A stretch of DNA of 6,228 bases from an uncultured Acidobacteriota bacterium (GTDB lineage: Bacteria; Acidobacteriota; Terriglobia; UBA7540): positions 1 to 6,228 of the forward strand of contig CALCEB010000127.1 of NCBI GenBank assembly GCA_937900045.1, written 5' to 3'. Under the pieces are notes generated by a model. It was not told the origin of the DNA. It searched no databases and saw only the letters and a list, made by a program, of their open reading frames with translations. Both the position numbers and the translations under genes were made by a program. Numbering within the stretch: position 1 is the stretch's first letter; each line of letters starts with the position of its first letter. This document shows positions 1 to 5,648 of this stretch, one piece after another.

Positions 1-206
1 GCCGATTCTCAACGGCCTCTTCCGGCCTGATCGGAGGGGTTTTCGACCCTGCGATGACGGACGGTCCACATGGCTGGAGGCGACGTTGTTTTGCCATGTC
101 GCGGCCCCGGTTGGTGTTTGGTTGCCTGCGCCCCAAGCGGGGGCCCGCACGCACACAAGACACTTTTCCGCCCCGCCCGTGAATAAGACTTCGTGAATAA
201 TCCAGT
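1..206. other. Gene-free segment downstream of the sigma factor gene
   Basis: I see no supportable gene here; the longest rightward reading from an ATG (position 55) is short and resembles nothing I know. Two structured spots are visible. At 2-34 CCGAT and ATCGG enclose a GGCC/GGCC stem (14-17 with 24-27), followed shortly by GTTTT at 39-43; this could be the terminator of a rightward gene lying left of the window, but the stem is bulged and the assignment is weak. At 131-146 GCCCC pairs with GGGGC around a 5-6 nt loop, with no T tract on either side. That one lies about 60 nt beyond the sigma-factor stop and could block leftward transcription, but this is only a possibility. Confidence 0.4.
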
Positions 207-1127
207 CTAATAACCCGGCAACTGCACCCGGTCCCGGTCGGCGAGCATATACGCCGCCGGGATGCGGGGTTTAGCCGGCCGCAACAGGGCGTTTACTTTG
301 CTCTTCAAGTGAATCAAGGCAGCGCTGTGGACTTGGGAAACGCGGGATTCGTCGATCCCGAGTTCATCGCCGATCTGTTTCATCGTCATGTCCTGTTCAT
401 AATAAAGCGTGACCACCGTCCGCTCGCGGTCCGTCAACAGGCTCAATGCGCGACCCATGATTTCCCGCCGTTCGTTGCGATAGCACTGGTCAAACTGGTT
501 TTCCTGGTTTTCAGCCGGAATGTTCTGCTCATCCACCAAGGTTCTTTCCGGAATCAAGTTGGGCCTCATCCATTCCAGTCCCATGGCGTGCAACTCGTTG
601 GCAGTGCAATGCCATTTCCGCAGGCTCACCCCCAGGGCTGCGGCCATTTCCTCATCGGTCACAGGCCGGCAAAGCCGCGATTCAAGCTCACGGTAAACTT
701 TTTCGGCCATTTTGTTTTTCTTGCGCATGTCGCGCGATGCAGTGTCCATATTGCGAAGGCTATCCAGAATCGCGCCGCGAATGCGATGCCGGGCATAGGT
801 TTCCATTTTGGCGTGTTTGCGAACGTCGAATTTATTAATGGCGTCCAACAGCCCCAACATGCCGGCCCCCGCCAAGTCATCAACTTCGACGTGTTGGGGC
901 AGGTGCTCCCTCATTTCAAATGCCACGCGCTTCACCAAGGCCAACAGGTTCAGAGGAATGGCCGCCGGTTCCCGATTGGGGCGAGACGCCGAGGTTGAAC
1001 GGTTCCTCGTCCGTGTCTTGGCCGCTGATCCAAGTCGCTTCAGCAGGCCAACCCGCTTGCGCGCGCCAAGACTACGGTTCGTTCTTGTGATGTAACCATA
1101 TGGAATCGATTGTGTCGCAACCATCAT
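207..1127 (-). CDS. RNA polymerase sigma factor, FliA/WhiG family
   Basis: A 306-residue sigma-70-family factor of the FliA/SigD/WhiG group, which directs RNA polymerase core to a dedicated promoter set. Region 2 spans about residues 57-128 (DDLAGAGMLGLLDAINKFD, then ETYARHRIRGAILDSLRNMD, the -10-recognising helix). Region 3 spans about 133-185 (PVTDEEMAAALGVS). Region 4 spans about 227-279 (LTDRERTVVTLYYEQDMTMK; helix-turn-helix about 248-271). The start has a good Shine-Dalgarno sequence, AAGGGG, about five bases upstream; a second ATG follows directly, so Met1 or Met2 could be used. The stop is TAG. FliA proteins usually have about 240 residues. The extra length is mainly an Arg/Lys/Ser-rich N-terminal stretch of about 50 residues replacing the usual region 1.2-like start. 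No flagellar, chemotaxis or anti-sigma gene is in the window, so motility control is not supported; family assignment is strong, regulon unknown. Confidence 0.93.
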   Translation of the reverse strand: MMVATQSIPYGYITRTNRSLGARKRVGLLKRLGSAAKTRTRNRSTSASRPNREPAAIPLNLLALVKRVAFEMREHLPQHVEVDDLAGAGMLGLLDAINKFDVRKHAKMETYARHRIRGAILDSLRNMDTASRDMRKKNKMAEKVYRELESRLCRPVTDEEMAAALGVSLRKWHCTANELHAMGLEWMRPNLIPERTLVDEQNIPAENQENQFDQCYRNERREIMGRALSLLTDRERTVVTLYYEQDMTMKQIGDELGIDESRVSQVHSAALIHLKSKVNALLRPAKPRIPAAYMLADRDRVQLPGY

Positions 1128-1873
1128 TTTTCCCCTTTTTGCAGCCGCCCGGCCCGTGCTCAGTCGTCCTTAGCCGCCAGCCCTCAACTGCCCGTTAGCT
1201 ATTGCTTCGGTTTCACTCGGCGCGTCACTTTGAGCGCACTTCACCGCCGGCGTGAAAACCGCTTTTTGGCCGTTTCCACGTCTTGGGAGCGTTTGTTTGT
1301 TGTCAGAACCCGTTGCGCTCTGGCCTATATGGAAGCAACCGATATGCCATCCGAGTAACTCCTTGTGGAAGGGACTGCTGGACGGAACTCAACGGCGGAA
1401 AGGACCCCATATAGGGGATTTTGAGCGGAGCTTGGCGGGGACAATCAAGGGTTTCGCGCCGCCGGGAAAACACCTATTTCAAAATCGAAATACTTATTAA
1501 GTTACTTATTATCAATAAATTGTGTTCGGGTTGCCAACAGGCCAAACGGCTTGACTACGGATGGCTTGATCCCGGGCGCTTCCGCAATCTGGTTGTAAAC
1601 CTGGGATTTTGACCGTGCGGTGAACCTCAGGGTCTTCTACGGATGTGTTGTCAAATTTTGGCGCGGCAGGTCGCCCATTTTTGTCAATCTGTACCGCATT
1701 GGGAGGGGGAGTGCCGGTTTGGAAAAAAGCTGGCGAAGATATACCCGCACCGTGGGACCATCTTTTACAGAACTCACCAGGACTGGCGATGAAGTGGACC
1801 TCTTATAGCAAGCGGCCTCGATGTTGCCGTCAGGATCGAACTGGCAAGCAATGTACAGCGGCCACCCTCCCTC
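1128..1873. other. Long divergent intergenic region without a supportable gene
   Basis: About 750 bp between the leftward sigma factor and the rlpA promoter. Open frames exist, for example 1620-1808 and 1645-1986 on the plus strand, but they overlap each other, lack good ribosome binding sites and resemble no family I know. Visible structure includes TTCAC/GTGAA arms at 1240-1256, a CCCC/GGGG dyad around ATATA at 1405-1417, and an AT-rich island at about 1480-1520 holding two copies of TACTTATTA. The sigma-factor promoter should lie on the minus strand here, but I could not identify a convincing one. No tRNA or rRNA signature was seen. The size leaves room for an unannotated small RNA. Confidence 0.5.
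1491..1511. repeat. Tandem 9-bp direct repeat in an AT-rich island
   Basis: TACTTATTA occurs at 1491-1499 and again at 1503-1511, a 12-bp period, within an unusually AT-rich stretch of an otherwise GC-rich spacer. Tandem short repeats about one helical turn apart can be regulator half-sites. On the minus strand TTGATA (1515 to 1510) lies 17 bp from a poor -10 (TATTTC, 1492 to 1487), so a weak leftward promoter for the sigma factor is conceivable but not supported well enough to call. Confidence 0.35.
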
Positions 1874-1902
1874 TTGACAAAAAATACAATTTTTTGTATT
1901 AT
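1874..1902 (+). promoter_or_regulatory. Near-consensus sigma-70 promoter of the rlpA-like gene
   Basis: TTGACA at 1874-1879 is a perfect -35 box. Exactly 17 bp later TATTAT (1897-1902) matches five of six -10 positions. Transcription should begin near 1908-1911, giving a leader of about 77 nt before the ATG at 1987. It is the strongest promoter-like element in the window. The spacer and the start of the -10 are occupied by an inverted repeat (separate entry), which suggests repressible rather than constitutive use. This is read directly from sequence and not proven active. Confidence 0.75.
1883..1900. promoter_or_regulatory. Operator-like inverted repeat between -35 and -10
   Basis: AATACAA (1883-1889) and its perfect complement TTGTATT (1894-1900) are separated by four T. 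The dyad fills most of the promoter spacer and covers the first four bases of the -10 box, a classic position for a repressor dimer to exclude RNA polymerase. The TACA/TGTA cores resemble half-sites of winged-helix repressors such as the BlaI/CopY type, but the 6-bp core spacing differs and no such regulator is encoded here. In an AT-rich spacer some symmetry can arise by chance, so confidence is moderate. Confidence 0.5.
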
Positions 1903-1911
1903 TTGACTATC

Positions 1912-1965
1912 TTCCCCCAGATAATTCGGTTTAAGGGCAAGAGCTGGAAATCAGCTCTGGGGGAA
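1912..1965 (+). ncRNA. Structured 5' leader of the rlpA-like mRNA (candidate cis-regulatory RNA)
   Basis: Starting at about the predicted transcription start, TTCCCCCAGA (1912-1921) is perfectly complementary to TCTGGGGGAA (1956-1965). Nested inside, AGAGCTG (1940-1946) pairs perfectly with CAGCTCT (1952-1958) around a GAAAT loop. The two helices share the bases at 1956-1958; with slightly shortened helices they can stack coaxially, leaving a one-sided bulge of about 20 nt (1921-1941) that contains TTCGGTTTAAGGGC. The structure ends 12 nt before the GGAGG ribosome binding site (1978-1982). It matches no riboswitch class I can recognise in full. It could be a small regulatory leader, an mRNA-stabilising 5' hairpin or a protein-binding site. 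The U tract after the stem is too short for a confident attenuator. Confidence 0.5.
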
Positions 1966-1986
1966 TTTCTATGGTTTGGAGGTTGA

Positions 1987-2454
1987 ATGCGAAAGCTGAT
2001 TATGGCAATGGGGCTGGTGGCGTTAGTCGCTTTTACAGCGCCATCAGAAGCGGGCCAACCGTCTTGTTTACCCTTCAGTGGGATCAGCAGGTCCAATCTG
2101 CACCACACCCAAAGAGGCCTTGCCAGTTGGTATGGCAAGGAATGCCAGGGCAACTCCACCGCAAGCGGTGAGTGCTACAACATGAACGGGCTCACGGCAG
2201 CCCATCTCACTCTTCCTCTCGGAACCAAGGTTCGAGTCACGAACCTGCGAAACAAACGATCCGTCATTCTGAGGATCAATGACCGAGGGCCATACTTTGG
2301 TGGCCGCCTTCTGGACGTTTCCAAGGCCGCTGCCATCCGGCTCGACTTTCTTGCCTCCGGCAAGGCGCCCGTCAAAATTGACGTCGTTTCGATGCCCAAA
2401 GTCGCGTCCTCACGTGTCATCTGTCCTGGCACGACCCTACACTCGTTGAACTAA
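1987..2454 (+). CDS. Secreted RlpA-like double-psi beta-barrel protein
   Basis: A 155-residue exported protein. The N-terminus is a signal peptide (MRK, then a hydrophobic core) with a likely signal peptidase I site after residue 22 (SEA|G); there is no lipobox cysteine, so unlike E. coli RlpA it is not a lipoprotein. Residues about 43-135 form one RlpA-type double-psi beta-barrel: GLASWYG, TASGE, LTAAHLTLPLGTKVRVTNL and INDRGP. Glu62 (SGE) and Asp99 (NDRGP) fall at the positions proposed as catalytic in Pseudomonas RlpA, a lytic transglycosylase that cuts peptide-stripped septal glycan. The SPOR glycan-binding domain of classical RlpA is missing, so septal targeting is not expected. Four cysteines (27, 53, 63, 146) could form disulfides. 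GGAGG at 1978-1982 supports the start, though only four bases away. Peptidoglycan cleavage is inferred. It is a single-gene unit behind a strong promoter and structured leader. Confidence 0.9.
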   Translation: MRKLIMAMGLVALVAFTAPSEAGQPSCLPFSGISRSNLHHTQRGLASWYGKECQGNSTASGECYNMNGLTAAHLTLPLGTKVRVTNLRNKRSVILRINDRGPYFGGRLLDVSKAAAIRLDFLASGKAPVKIDVVSMPKVASSRVICPGTTLHSLN

Positions 2455-2531
2455 CTCATCAATTCGCCTTAGCCAAGGCTGAGATTTAGCTCTGCGGCTT
2501 CCATCTGCAGGCCGGACGAAGGGGGCGTGTG

Positions 2532-2556
2532 CCCGTCTTAACTTTGGACGGGTTTC
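2532..2556 (+). terminator. Weak terminator-like hairpin after the rlpA-like gene
   Basis: CCCGTC (2532-2537) pairs with GACGGG (2547-2552) around a 9-nt loop and is followed by TTT and then C. It lies 78 nt beyond the rlpA-like stop, between convergent genes, which suits a terminator. The short stem and three-base T run make it weak. A smaller hairpin, GCCTT/AAGGC with a 4-nt loop, lies at 2466-2479 without a T tract. Confidence 0.3.
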
Positions 2557-2619
2557 GCGCCTCTGTCGAATCGTCCCTCGAAGGCCACAATGGAAGATCC
2601 AAACCGGCTCCAGGCAGGA

Positions 2620-3102
2620 TCATCCCACAAACTGCCCCAAGCCCAGCCATTTCCGAAGATACGCCAATTGGCCCATATGGTAAGACTCATGGAAGGCCAG
2701 GAGGGCGACAGTCCCACCGGCCTTCCCGTCGAAACTGCTTGAACCTTGCGGCATGACCCGGTCAAGCACATCAGCCCTCGCGGTTTGAAACGCCTGGGCA
2801 AGCAACCCGGAAACCTCCCCCCACTTCTCCAGGATTTCCCCGGCCTCCGGGAAGCGCGAATCATCCCTCGATGACCCGCCTCGCCGGAATATCCCTCCCC
2901 AAGGCTCCTGCCATTTGTTTCCGAGCAAGGAAGCAAGGCTTCCCCGATACATGGTCAGATGGCCCGCGATCCAGATCATCGGGTTGGAATCCTCGCCCGG
3001 CCTTGCCAGCAATTGCTCCCGGCTTACGCCATCGAGTGACTTGCGGAACAAATTAGTGTTGGTTTTGAAGATTTGAGCAACCAGTTCAAGACGGGGTTCC
3101 AC
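2620..3102 (-). CDS. DinB-superfamily protein (putative metal-binding four-helix bundle)
   Basis: Encodes a DinB/YfiT-like protein. I place the start at GTG 3102, which has GGAGG (3112 to 3108) five bases upstream and gives 160 residues, typical of the family, beginning MEPRLELVAQIFKTN. An ATG at 3189 would add 29 residues, but it lacks a ribosome binding site and the added stretch is not DinB-like. In the 160-residue numbering the family's metal-ligand histidines are present: His48 (AGHL) in the second helix, and His138 and His142 in the C-terminal motif HESYHMGQLAYLRKWLG. Members are often nickel- or zinc-binding helical bundles; some are thiol-dependent transferases, but most have no known substrate. 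None can be assigned here. It is convergent with the rlpA-like gene, apparently a single-gene unit, and shows no sign of damage. Confidence 0.88.
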   Translation of the reverse strand: MEPRLELVAQIFKTNTNLFRKSLDGVSREQLLARPGEDSNPMIWIAGHLTMYRGSLASLLGNKWQEPWGGIFRRGGSSRDDSRFPEAGEILEKWGEVSGLLAQAFQTARADVLDRVMPQGSSSFDGKAGGTVALLAFHESYHMGQLAYLRKWLGLGQFVG

Positions 3103-3429
3103 AGCATCCTCCGGTCCATGGCCTGCGATCAATGGTTGACCTGTAACGGGACGAGGCAGGCGGCTTGGAGCAAATTTACCAATTAGCATCAGATGCGCTG
3201 GTCATGCTGTCCGTTACTTGCCCTTTTTTCTACGGTGCCCGATGCGGTTCACCCACACCCTATCATGCCGGTCTGAATGTAACTTCTGGGCTCCCACCGG
3301 TTTCTGGTGGAATGTAAACGGTCTGTGACCGTTGATCCGCCCCAGATTGCACCCAGGCATTTCCCCAAGCGCCAAGAACCATGACGGCTTGGTCCAGGAT
3401 TGTGCCGCTTCAGGTGGCAGATCGCGAGG
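3103..3429. other. Divergent intergenic region with paired hairpins
   Basis: This spacer lies between the leftward DinB-like gene and the rightward block. No gene is supported: rightward reading from 3332 is open only because it runs into the shifted frame of the membrane gene, and its first 60 or so codons look non-coding. The clearest content is the compact structured patch at 3275-3333 (separate entry). No convincing leftward promoter was found. Confidence 0.4.
3275..3333. repeat. Two adjacent hairpins spaced by an 8-bp direct repeat
   Basis: GAATGTAA occurs at 3275-3282 and 3310-3317, a 35-bp period. Between the copies CCACCGG (3294-3300) folds onto CTGGTGG (3304-3310) with a TTT loop and one G-T pair. 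Directly after the second copy AACGGTC (3317-3323) pairs perfectly with GACCGTT (3327-3333) around TGT. Such closely packed dyads could be regulator sites between the divergent genes or part of a short RNA. Function is unknown; the complementarity itself is plain. Confidence 0.4.
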
Positions 3430-3458
3430 TTGCATCCGGAGGCCATCAGTTGTATGTT
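3430..3458 (+). promoter_or_regulatory. Candidate sigma-70 promoter of the membrane protein/YjbR/chitinase block
   Basis: TTGCAT (3430-3435) and TATGTT (3453-3458) are separated by 17 bp, with TTG and TAT--T conserved relative to consensus. Transcription would start near 3465, so the mRNA would open almost directly with the GCCCGGG hairpin at 3466-3494. The match is partial and no other promoter was seen, so this is tentative. Confidence 0.3.
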
Positions 3459-3465
3459 ACCAGTC

Positions 3466-3494
3466 GCCCGGGAAATTAAAATCGAAACCCGGGC
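3466..3494 (+). promoter_or_regulatory. Leader hairpin with A-rich loop before the membrane protein gene
   Basis: GCCCGGG (3466-3472) pairs perfectly with CCCGGGC (3488-3494), enclosing a 15-nt loop made almost only of A and T. It sits 27 nt before the ATG at 3522 and just after the predicted start of transcription. A strong 5'-end stem can protect mRNA from decay; as DNA it could also be an operator. Not followed by a T tract, so not a terminator. Confidence 0.4.
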
Positions 3495-3521
3495 AATACG
3501 CCAGCGAAAGGCGGAGGCTCT

Positions 3522-3979
3522 ATGAAGGGTCAATCCCGAACCGTTTCAATCCTCGCTTTGATTGCCCTGGTTGTGGCCTTCTTAAGGTATTTTATGAAGG
3601 GCTGGGTGTGCCGGAGCGTGCCGGTTCTCTCATTACCAGCATCACCGTGGTTCTTCTAGTAAGCCTGGTGATCATCTTTGCGCAGGAGGGCCGCGCCGCC
3701 GAAGGACGCTACCTGTACGCCACCTGGTTTGTACCGCTTACAGCGTGGTGCGAGATTCTGGTGATTGCGGGCATTGTGATCACGGCGCGGACCGGCGCCG
3801 TAACGTATTATCAGGAAACGATGGGACGCGCTGGCTGCAGCCCACCACCTGCCACGAAGCACGCTCTTTCCCACGCCGTAGCGTTTTTTCCATTGGCGGC
3901 TATCGGATTGGCTCTGGGCGGGCTCGTCTATTGGGTAGCGAAACTCGGCCGCCGCGCGAACCCGGCGCTGGTCAACTGA
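3522..3979 (+). pseudogene. Small four-helix membrane protein of unknown function, split by a -1 frameshift
   Basis: The start is ATG 3522 with GGAGG four bases upstream, giving MKGQSRTVSILALIALVVAF, a clear first membrane segment. The frame ends at TAG 3657-3659 after 45 codons. The rest of the protein continues in the -1 frame from about 3593 to TGA 3977-3979. Adding one T to the TTTT run at 3590-3593 joins both parts smoothly (LRYF, then YEGLGVPERAG) into 152 residues with four hydrophobic helices at about 7-22, 36-54, 69-89 and 116-139. Two of them are VVLLVSLVIIF and LAAIGLALGGLVYWV. Homopolymer slippage, in the cell or during sequencing, is the simplest cause. The T run does not form a classical X-XXY-YYZ slippery site with an obvious stimulator. 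No family recognised. Position suggests co-transcription with the YjbR-like and chitinase genes. Calling it from 3332 would be an artefact of the shift. Confidence 0.72.
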
Positions 3980-4060
3980 GTGAGTCGTGCAGATCTGCGT
4001 CTTTCTGCGCGTTGCCGGGATTTCTGCGCTGGGCCTCAGCGCATCAAAGGGGCACGGCGA

Positions 4061-4402
4061 ATGGCAAAACGGTACGGAGAAGAACTGGGCCTTGGCCCCC
4101 TGACGAAGATTTCACTCGCGCTGCCGGAAACTACGCGCCGGTGTACTGGGCGGCACGCCGCGTTTCTGGTTCGGAAAAAGACCTTCGCGTACTTCCTCAA
4201 CGATCATCATGGTGACGGCATCGTTGCGGTCTGCGCCAAGGCGCTACCGGGAGATAACGTGGCGCTGGCCGTTGCCCAGCCGTCCCGGTTTTACCTGCTC
4301 GCATATATTGGTCCGAAAGGTTGGGTTGCGTTTCGCAGCAGGCATGATCGGGCTCGCTGCTACGCTCTCCAGGAGAAATATGGAGATAAACGGTGGAATT
4401 GA
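4061..4402 (+). CDS. MmcQ/YjbR-like protein with divergent C-terminus
   Basis: Encodes 113 residues from ATG 4061, chosen because AAAGGGG (4046-4052) lies eight bases upstream; an in-frame GTG at 3980 directly abuts the preceding stop but adds 27 residues unlike the family. Family landmarks are ISLALPETT (about 16-24), GRHAAFLVRKKTFAYFLNDH (about 30-49), then a Lys-Ala-Leu-Pro-Gly segment, FYLLAYIGPKGWVAFR (about 76-91). MmcQ/YjbR proteins adopt a CyaY-like fold and are often annotated as DNA-binding, but their role is poorly defined. After GWVAFR the expected D-W-x-E-V helix and the A-P-K end are missing; residues 92-113 (SRHDRARCYALQEKYGDKRW) do not look like the family, and neither other frame restores it. 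A small deletion or compound frameshift is likely. It ends 24 nt before the chitinase start, so the two are probably co-transcribed. Confidence 0.72.
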   Translation: MAKRYGEELGLGPLTKISLALPETTRRCTGRHAAFLVRKKTFAYFLNDHHGDGIVAVCAKALPGDNVALAVAQPSRFYLLAYIGPKGWVAFRSRHDRARCYALQEKYGDKRWN

Positions 4403-4426
4403 AGGATGCATGAAGGAGGTCTTGTT

Positions 4427-5581
4427 ATGAATCGCAATCACCGGCTTACATCAGGCTTCGTGGCATGGGTATGGGTGGGACTGGCTTCAGTGCTCGGCAT
4501 CTCGCCTGTATGGGGCCAGGCCGCCGGGGAACAGCAACGTCTTCCCAAGCGGTTGGTCGGCGACTACGGGTATTGGAGCCGGACCCAGAATCCGCCTTAC
4601 AGCTCGGCTCAAATTCCGTTTACCAAGTTGACCCATATCAATCATGCTGGCGTCAGCTTCAACGCCACCGGCGGCCTCGTAGTACCCCCTGGATTCCTCG
4701 AACCCGAATTGATCGAGAGAGCTCATGCGGCAGGCGACAAGGTCCTTTTACTCCTGGGGGGTGACTTTGGCGCGCTGGAAACGGGTCCTGGTGTTCTGAT
4801 CAATCTCGTCACCAACCTGCGGAGATTCATCAGTGTGTACGGCTATGATGGCGTGGACATTGACTGGGAGTATCCCAGCACACCCACTGACCGTCAAGCC
4901 TTTCTCGCGCTAATGACGGCGCTCCGTCAGGCGTTTCCGATGCCAGTCTATCAAATCTCCGCCGACGTGCCTCCTTGGGGAGGGGAAGACTATGACTTTC
5001 CCGGTGTGGAACCGCTGGTCGACTTCTTTAACGTCATGATGTATGACTGCGCGGGACCTTGGACGGATGACGCGCAGCTCAATTCCGCCATCTTCCCCGA
5101 TCCGAATAATCCCCAGCCTTACGAGTGCGAGCCCGGCGGCAGCGTTAAGGAGGCCATTGACATCTATCTGGACCAGATCCACGTGCCCGCCGCCAAAATT
5201 AATATGGGCACGCCCTTCTATGGTTACGCCTACACCAACGTCAACGCCTTATGGGGAAACTGCTTTAGCAACGGCTCGAATTGCGGCAACACCGTGCTGA
5301 CGGAAAACTACGGGACGTTCATCAAGCAACGAATCAACCAACTGGGGTGGGAGACTTTCTACGATCCGTTCTCATTGGTGCCCTACATGCTCAGGGCCGA
5401 TGGGAGCGCAGGGTTCATCACCTATGACGATTCGTTCTCGACGTTTTACCGGGTATGGTATTCCGTGTGGCGGCGCGGCCTGGGCGGTAGCTTCATGTGG
5501 TCCTTGGATGCCGATTATGACGGCCACTCGCAGGACTTGCTGGACGCCATGTATAACGCCAGCCTGAAGCAAACGCCGTAG
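4427..5581 (+). CDS. Secreted glycoside hydrolase family 18 protein (chitinase-like)
   Basis: A 384-residue exported GH18 enzyme. I use ATG 4427 because AAGGAGGT (4413-4420) lies six bases upstream; an in-frame ATG at 4406 overlaps that site. A signal peptide covers about residues 1-30 (WVWVGLASVLGI core, cleavage near VWG|QA). The catalytic DxxDxDxE motif is intact as DGVDIDWEYP (Asp141, Asp144, Asp146, Glu148), with Glu148 the expected proton donor in substrate-assisted, retaining hydrolysis of beta-1,4-GlcNAc links. Other barrel landmarks are LLLLGGD (about 107-113), MMYD (204-207, Tyr/Asp of strand 6), MGTPFYGYAY (260-269) and the C-terminal GGSFMWSLDADYDG with Trp358. Four cysteines (208, 234, 279, 286) could form disulfides outside the cell. 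No chitin-binding, fibronectin or dockerin module is present. Chitin is likely but not proven; endo-beta-N-acetylglucosaminidase or chitooligosaccharide activity is possible. The last gene of the rightward block; ends in TAG. Confidence 0.93.
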   Translation: MNRNHRLTSGFVAWVWVGLASVLGISPVWGQAAGEQQRLPKRLVGDYGYWSRTQNPPYSSAQIPFTKLTHINHAGVSFNATGGLVVPPGFLEPELIERAHAAGDKVLLLLGGDFGALETGPGVLINLVTNLRRFISVYGYDGVDIDWEYPSTPTDRQAFLALMTALRQAFPMPVYQISADVPPWGGEDYDFPGVEPLVDFFNVMMYDCAGPWTDDAQLNSAIFPDPNNPQPYECEPGGSVKEAIDIYLDQIHVPAAKINMGTPFYGYAYTNVNALWGNCFSNGSNCGNTVLTENYGTFIKQRINQLGWETFYDPFSLVPYMLRADGSAGFITYDDSFSTFYRVWYSVWRRGLGGSFMWSLDADYDGHSQDLLDAMYNASLKQTP

Positions 5582-5588
5582 GGAGCGC

Positions 5589-5622
5589 ACCCCGGCGCCA
5601 GTTGCCTGCTTGGCGCCGGGGT
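5589..5622 (+). terminator. GC-rich hairpin terminator after the chitinase gene
   Basis: ACCCCGGCGCCA (5589-5600) and TGGCGCCGGGGT (5611-5622) are perfect 12-bp complements around a 10-nt loop, starting 8 nt after the chitinase stop. The following bases (CTCCGCCTCTC) are pyrimidine-rich but not a T run, so it is not a textbook intrinsic terminator. It lies between convergent genes and may serve both directions or protect the mRNA 3' end. Confidence 0.65.
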
Positions 5623-5648
5623 CTCCGCCTCTCTTCGGACGCCCAGGA

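Noticed and set aside
309..998. Plus-strand open frame of 229 codons
   Set aside because: It is antisense to the sigma factor, which has full family motifs and a good ribosome binding site; the plus-strand product resembles nothing.
1912..1986. Known riboswitch (c-di-AMP ydaO type or c-di-GMP-I/GEMM) before rlpA
   Set aside because: There is local resemblance (GAAATCAG then GGGGGA as in ydaO; AGGGCAA with a GAAA loop as in GEMM), but the other conserved blocks of both classes are absent and the leader is too short for ydaO.
1620..1986. Small plus-strand ORFs before rlpA (62 and 113 codons)
   Set aside because: They overlap in different frames, lack ribosome binding sites, and the longer one runs through the strong promoter and leader.
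3103..3189. Longer DinB start at ATG 3189
   Set aside because: No ribosome binding site and no DinB-like residues in the added 29 codons; GTG 3102 follows GGAGG at good spacing.
3332..3521. N-terminal extension of the membrane protein from ATG 3332
   Set aside because: This frame reaches the membrane helices only because of the shift near 3590; the true start at 3522 has a ribosome binding site and encodes the first helix.
3588..3600. Programmed -1 frameshift site
   Set aside because: The T run gives no X-XXY-YYZ heptamer in the zero frame and no clear downstream stimulator; a lost T is simpler.
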